A stretch of DNA of 64,000 bases. It comes from Ancrocorticia sp052089425. GTDB lineage: Bacteria > Actinomycetota > Actinomycetes > Actinomycetales > Actinomycetaceae. The translations under genes were made by a program, and so were the position numbers. The DNA lies in contig NZ_JBQCZW010000002.1 in the NCBI RefSeq assembly GCF_052089425.1, positions 62,001 through 126,000 on the forward strand. The letters run 5' to 3'. The notes under the pieces were generated by a model. It had not been told where the DNA came from, searched no databases, and saw only the letters and a list, made by a program, of their open reading frames with translations. This document shows, one piece after another, positions 60,488 through 64,000 of this stretch; within the stretch, counting starts at the first letter, position 1; each line of letters begins with the position of its first letter.

Positions 60488-62186
60488 ATTCCGCCTACTT
60501 GCTCTTCTCGTGGCAGCAGTGCTGGTTGTTTCCGGCTGTTCGAGCCTGCCGCGTTCGGGCGACGTCCACACCGTGAATCCCTCGGGTGGAGTGGACTCCA
60601 ACGTGGGGCTCGTGGGGCAGCCGCCCGCAGAAGATGCCACCCCGGAGGAGATTGTTCTGGGCTTCTTGATTGCCTCTCGCGCGGGAGTTGAGGATAACTT
60701 CGCCGTGGCACGGCAGTATCTCTTGTCCGCAACCTCCGCCGAATGGGATCCGTTCGCGCAGGTCAGAGTGTATCCGGACAGCCAGTCCATCCAGACCAGT
60801 AGAACCTCAACCGGCGCAGTCCGGGCAAAAGTCGGATCACTGGGCACCCTTGCCTCCGATGGCACCTATACCGAATCACTCAACGAAGCTGTCACTATCT
60901 CTGATTTCTCCTTGGCGCGTGATAGCGATGGGCAGTGGCGGATCGCCAACCTTGATGACGGGGTGCTGCTATCCGAGCACACCTTCTTCAGCCAGCTCTA
61001 CACGGAAACTCCGGTGTACTTCCTCTCATGGGATCAGCAGACGCTTGTGGCGGACCTGCGCTGGTTCCCGCGCCAAGAGGCGGCAACCCGCGCCGTCAAC
61101 GCCCTGATTGCCGGGCCTTCGCCGTGGTTGGCGGAGGGCCTGACGTCCTCTATTCCAACGGACACGAAACTCGTGCGGCCTGTGAACGTTGAGGATTCTG
61201 TGGCCACCGTTGAGCTATCTGGCAACGTGCTCTCACTGTCCGAATCTGAACGCGCGAATGTGACCGAGCAGATCACCCAAACTGTCATGGCCGCCGAATC
61301 CGTGCAAGATGTGGAAGTGACCGCGCAGGGGACTCCGCTTGTTGACAACGATGCGGTTAACCTGTCCGATTATCCCTATGGCTCCTACGGGATTTCCCTG
61401 CTGAGCGGTGGCGATCCCGCGGTGGAAGTCAATGGGGAACCCGTTGGGGTTTCCGGCCTGGATATGAGCGATGCGGGCCTTGAGGGCCTTGCCGTGAGCT
61501 ATTCATCGGATGATCCGCTGTACGCCTCGATTGGTGATGACGGGGATTCGCTGTACGTCATGGATCCGAGCGCAGAGTCATACAACGTGGTGGCCACCGG
61601 ATCTGATCTTGTTGAGCCCTCCTTCGATAAGGACGGGTTTGTGTGGACAGGAGACCGCTCGAATGAGGGCGGTCTGACGGCCTTCGCGACGCGCTTCGAG
61701 GGACCCGAGGAGAACGCGACGAACCCTGTGGCTGCACCGTGGCTTGAGGGGATGACCGTGCGCAACATCGCTGTGTCCCGTGACGGATCGCGGATCGTTG
61801 TGGTGGCGGATACAGGCGGCGAGACGGCCATGTTCTCCGCCGGAATTGTGCGTAACGCCGATGACGCTCCCATCTCTCTGTCCGAACCTATTCGGGTGGG
61901 CCAGCGCCTGACCGGTGTTTCTTCCGTTGCGTGGATCGGTCCCACAGAACTTGTGGTACTCGGCCGCACATCGGCCGGAAGCGATACCAGCCTGTACTCG
62001 GTCAAGGTTGGTGGCCCCACCACCCGCCTTGCCTCGCTCCAAGGCACGAACACGGCGTCAATGACAGCTGGGCGCGGCGAACAGTCGGTTGTGATCCTCA
62101 CCGATACCGGCACAGTCATGGGACGGTCCGGCGGCGCGTGGCGGAACATCACCACGTCAGTTGACGCGGTGGCGTTCCCCGGTTAA
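60480..62186 (+). CDS. lpqB: Lipoprotein LpqB, MtrB partner
   Basis: A 568-residue lipoprotein. The signal peptide ends in the lipobox V-V-S-G-C, so the mature cysteine is lipid-modified at about residue 19. A GerMN domain lies around 180-310, with Y-F-L-S-W-D and A-V-N-A-L-I-A-G-P. A beta-propeller-like C-terminal half (L-Y-V-M-D-P-S, I-A-V-S-R-D-G-S-R-I) completes the usual LpqB plan. It is thought to contact MtrB's outer domain and tune its activity. ATG 60480 follows GAGGAGGAC and overlaps the mtrB stop. Confidence 0.93.
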   Translation: MRRFRLLALLVAAVLVVSGCSSLPRSGDVHTVNPSGGVDSNVGLVGQPPAEDATPEEIVLGFLIASRAGVEDNFAVARQYLLSATSAEWDPFAQVRVYPDSQSIQTSRTSTGAVRAKVGSLGTLASDGTYTESLNEAVTISDFSLARDSDGQWRIANLDDGVLLSEHTFFSQLYTETPVYFLSWDQQTLVADLRWFPRQEAATRAVNALIAGPSPWLAEGLTSSIPTDTKLVRPVNVEDSVATVELSGNVLSLSESERANVTEQITQTVMAAESVQDVEVTAQGTPLVDNDAVNLSDYPYGSYGISLLSGGDPAVEVNGEPVGVSGLDMSDAGLEGLAVSYSSDDPLYASIGDDGDSLYVMDPSAESYNVVATGSDLVEPSFDKDGFVWTGDRSNEGGLTAFATRFEGPEENATNPVAAPWLEGMTVRNIAVSRDGSRIVVVADTGGETAMFSAGIVRNADDAPISLSEPIRVGQRLTGVSSVAWIGPTELVVLGRTSAGSDTSLYSVKVGGPTTRLASLQGTNTASMTAGRGEQSVVILTDTGTVMGRSGGAWRNITTSVDAVAFPG

Positions 62187-62282
62187 CAAAACCGCCCCGT
62201 ATCCCCAAACAACCCATCTACCCAAGCCCCGCCGTATCCCCAGATTGCGGGCTGTGGATAGCCGCGGCTGTGCGCGCACAGT

Positions 62283-63143
62283 GTGGCGGACCATGGGCAA
62301 ATGTTCATATCCGGGAGACAGCCAATCAGTCATTCGCGTGCCGACGAGGAGGGCTCTTCCGCCGCGAGCGCCGCAAGGCCGAGCGTGTGGGAGGCACTGG
62401 CGGATGTGGCTTTCCCACGATGGTGCCCGGGATGCGGGCAATGGGACTGTTTCCTGTGCGAGAAGTGTGCAGCGGCGTTCGAATATGGGACGGAACGTGT
62501 TGATGAGCGAGCACCGTACGTGCAGCTGGTTGTTCCAACAGGGCGGAAGCTCGCGGGGCTCGTGCGGCCCGGTGATGCTCTGAGTTGGTTTCCGATATAT
62601 GCACTAGCCGAATATTCCGGTGCCGCGCGCAACGTCATCGTCTCGTGGAAGCACACAGTCAACGGTGGTCTCACGGGCGAACTCCAGCGCATTGTCCGTG
62701 AGCAGTGCGGGCTGGTGTTCCTAGGTGAGGAAGGGATCGCCGGATCGATGCCGGAGCTGACATCCACCTCCGTGGTGCCGGCCCCCTCTCGCGGGCGCAA
62801 GCACAAAGGCTTGTTCGTGGCGGGACACATTGCCGCCGGCGTGGCCGAGGGAATCGGCGCACGTGTAGATGATGTGCTGCGGGTGAGACGGTCGAAGGCT
62901 ACTGGCAGGTTGCAGGGCAGGGGAGCTAAATCGCGGGGCATCTATGCGGTGAGACGCCCGCACGCAGAGCACGTGATCCTGGTGGACGATGTGCTCACCA
63001 GCGGAGCAACGCTCGCGGGGTGCGCTCGCGCCGTGGAGGAATGCGGCCGTCATGTTGTTGCCGCGATTGTGCTGGCAGCGGCACCTGATCCGCGCCATTC
63101 ATTACCACACGAGCGTGCTTCGTACCACATTGCCGAGCCCTGA
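62283..63143 (+). CDS. ComF family phosphoribosyltransferase-like protein
   Basis: A 286-residue ComF/GntX protein. A double zinc ribbon (C-P-G-C-G, C-E-K-C, around residues 45-60) precedes a type I phosphoribosyltransferase fold with V-I-L-V-D-D-V-L-T-S-G-A-T-L and P-A-P-S-R-G-R-K. In naturally transformable bacteria ComF is needed for DNA uptake, but many actinobacteria carry it after lpqB without known competence. The GTG start at 62283 is not firmly supported; ATG 62301 in the same frame is an alternative, and neither has a clear ribosome site. Confidence 0.87.
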   Translation: MADHGQMFISGRQPISHSRADEEGSSAASAARPSVWEALADVAFPRWCPGCGQWDCFLCEKCAAAFEYGTERVDERAPYVQLVVPTGRKLAGLVRPGDALSWFPIYALAEYSGAARNVIVSWKHTVNGGLTGELQRIVREQCGLVFLGEEGIAGSMPELTSTSVVPAPSRGRKHKGLFVAGHIAAGVAEGIGARVDDVLRVRRSKATGRLQGRGAKSRGIYAVRRPHAEHVILVDDVLTSGATLAGCARAVEECGRHVVAAIVLAAAPDPRHSLPHERASYHIAEP

Positions 63144-63322
63144 AAACTGCCTGAGCGCTTATGGCTGAAGATTCGGAAGTTTCAGTGTGAGTGCACTAAC
63201 ATTAGAGAAAGATTCAAGGCAGCAAGCCTAGGTGCTTGTTCCTCTCCTATAGGGGGTGATCGTCTCAAGCATGCGTGAGAAGCAATGCAAGCTAGATTTA
63301 ACCTACGCCTGAGGAGGGCATC

Positions 63323-63958
63323 GTGGAGATCATTGTTAAGGGTCGGAACGCTGAAGTGTCTGACCGGTTCCGCGGCCACGTTGAAGACAAGCTCCAAAAG
63401 ATCGAGCAGTTTGCGCCACGTGCACAGCGTGTGGATGTTGAGCTCACACATGAGCCAAATCCCGCCCAAGCCGAAACTGCCAAGCGAATAGAGATCACGA
63501 TCCGAGACAAAGGACCAGTGATCCGCGCGGAGGCCTCTGCTTCCGATTCTTATGGGGCGCTAGATCTTGCTATGGGGAAGCTCATTGAGCGGTTGCGCCG
63601 TGCGCGTGACCGGAAGAAGGAGCATCCCGTGAAGTCCCGTGTTGCAACGCCACTCACGCTAACCCCGGAGGATGTGAACGTGCCTACAGAAGCTCCCAAA
63701 GATGAAGACGAGCCACGCATCCCTACCACTCCAGGTGAAGCCGTGGAAACCCAGTTGGGTGACTCGCCAGTGGTTGTGCGCCAGAAGCTTTACGAGGCTG
63801 CGCCAATGTCCGTGGATCAGGCTCTCTACGAAATGGAACTGGTAGGCCACCCGTTCTACCTGTTTATTGATGATGAAACCAAGCAACCCTGCGCCGTATA
63901 TCACCGTCACGGGTGGACGTATGGCGTGATCCGTTTGGATGCCACAGTAGGCGAGTAA
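63323..63958 (+). CDS. hpf: Ribosome hibernation-promoting factor, long form
   Basis: A 211-residue long-form HPF. The N-terminal ribosome-binding domain (1-100) begins M-E-I-I-V-K-G-R-N-A-E-V-S and has V-D-V-E-L-T-H-E-P-N-P and D-S-Y-G-A-L-D-L-A. The C-terminal dimerisation domain reads M-S-V-D-Q-A-L-Y-E-M-E-L-V-G-H-P-F-Y-L-F and H-R-H-G-W-T-Y-G-V-I-R. Two such domains meet to form inactive 100S ribosome dimers in stationary phase. GTG 63323 follows GAGGAGG. The 179-base leader before it is long and shows a small CAAGC/GCTTG hairpin (63217-63236 region), so expression may be regulated there. Confidence 0.93.
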   Translation: MEIIVKGRNAEVSDRFRGHVEDKLQKIEQFAPRAQRVDVELTHEPNPAQAETAKRIEITIRDKGPVIRAEASASDSYGALDLAMGKLIERLRRARDRKKEHPVKSRVATPLTLTPEDVNVPTEAPKDEDEPRIPTTPGEAVETQLGDSPVVVRQKLYEAAPMSVDQALYEMELVGHPFYLFIDDETKQPCAVYHRHGWTYGVIRLDATVGE

Positions 63959-64000
63959 TCGATCGAGGTTGAGGGGCAGTCGTGAGTGATCACTACTGCC

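Noticed and set aside
1..64000. tRNA or rRNA genes
   Set aside because: No cloverleaf with a T-loop-like GTTCRA core in a suitable setting and no rRNA-like sequence was noticed; a tRNA search program was not available, so a weak tRNA could be missed.

Overview
The window looks like a chromosomal segment of a moderately high-GC actinobacterium, most likely of the Actinomycetaceae type. The evidence is an MtrA-MtrB-LpqB operon, a WhiB regulator, a succinylase-type DapD, a Maf-Nudix fusion, DUF3499 and DUF5719 proteins, and many leaderless genes with a TAnnnT box six or seven bases before the start codon. The genus is not proven. A 100-N scaffold gap lies at 39371-39470.

Region 1 (1-26 kb) is a cell-surface polymer locus. 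Two minus-strand genes at the left end encode pyruvyl-transferase-type proteins, one fused to an acyltransferase. A plus-strand cluster (3.3-18.5 kb) follows, with overlapping or closely spaced genes: a triplicated sugar-transfer ATP-grasp protein, a CDP-glycerol glycerophosphotransferase-like enzyme, a second ATP-grasp, a MobA-like nucleotidyltransferase, an APC amino-acid permease, a cyanophycin-synthetase-like tandem ATP-grasp, a MurF-like ligase embedded between BspA-type leucine-rich repeats, an SDR, and a TagD-like cytidylyltransferase fused to a Gfo/Idh/MocA oxidoreductase. Further downstream are a Stealth phosphotransferase, a GT2-TagF fusion and a GT2 protein. Together these suggest a teichoic-acid-like phosphopolymer carrying an amino-acid or peptide decoration. 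This is the best candidate for an undescribed system.

Region 2 (26-36 kb) begins with an AbrB/PIN toxin-antitoxin pair preceded by twin palindromes. Housekeeping and signalling genes follow: dapD, maf-nudix, DUF885, an adenylate cyclase, a two-component system and an SDR. Remnants of a ParE-like toxin and of a DUF4143 protein lie here, as does a pair of structured 63-bp repeats.

Region 3 (36-50 kb) holds gtrA, purK-purE, two LCP ligase genes (one split by the gap) and the wreck of a dTDP-rhamnose locus, namely an rmlB fragment and an in-frame RmlA-RmlC chimera. It also holds a small defence-like set: an Ig/Ltp surface protein, a frameshifted two-TM protein coupled to a Nudix hydrolase, an AbiEi/DUF559 protein, and a GNAT/DUF1778 pair. 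Three copies of a 64-79 bp repeat separate the last modules.

Region 4 (50-64 kb) is conserved actinobacterial core: whiB, a giant GT2 membrane protein, DUF5719, an acetyltransferase, a metallopeptidase-like protein, DUF3499, mtrA-mtrB-lpqB, comF and hpf.
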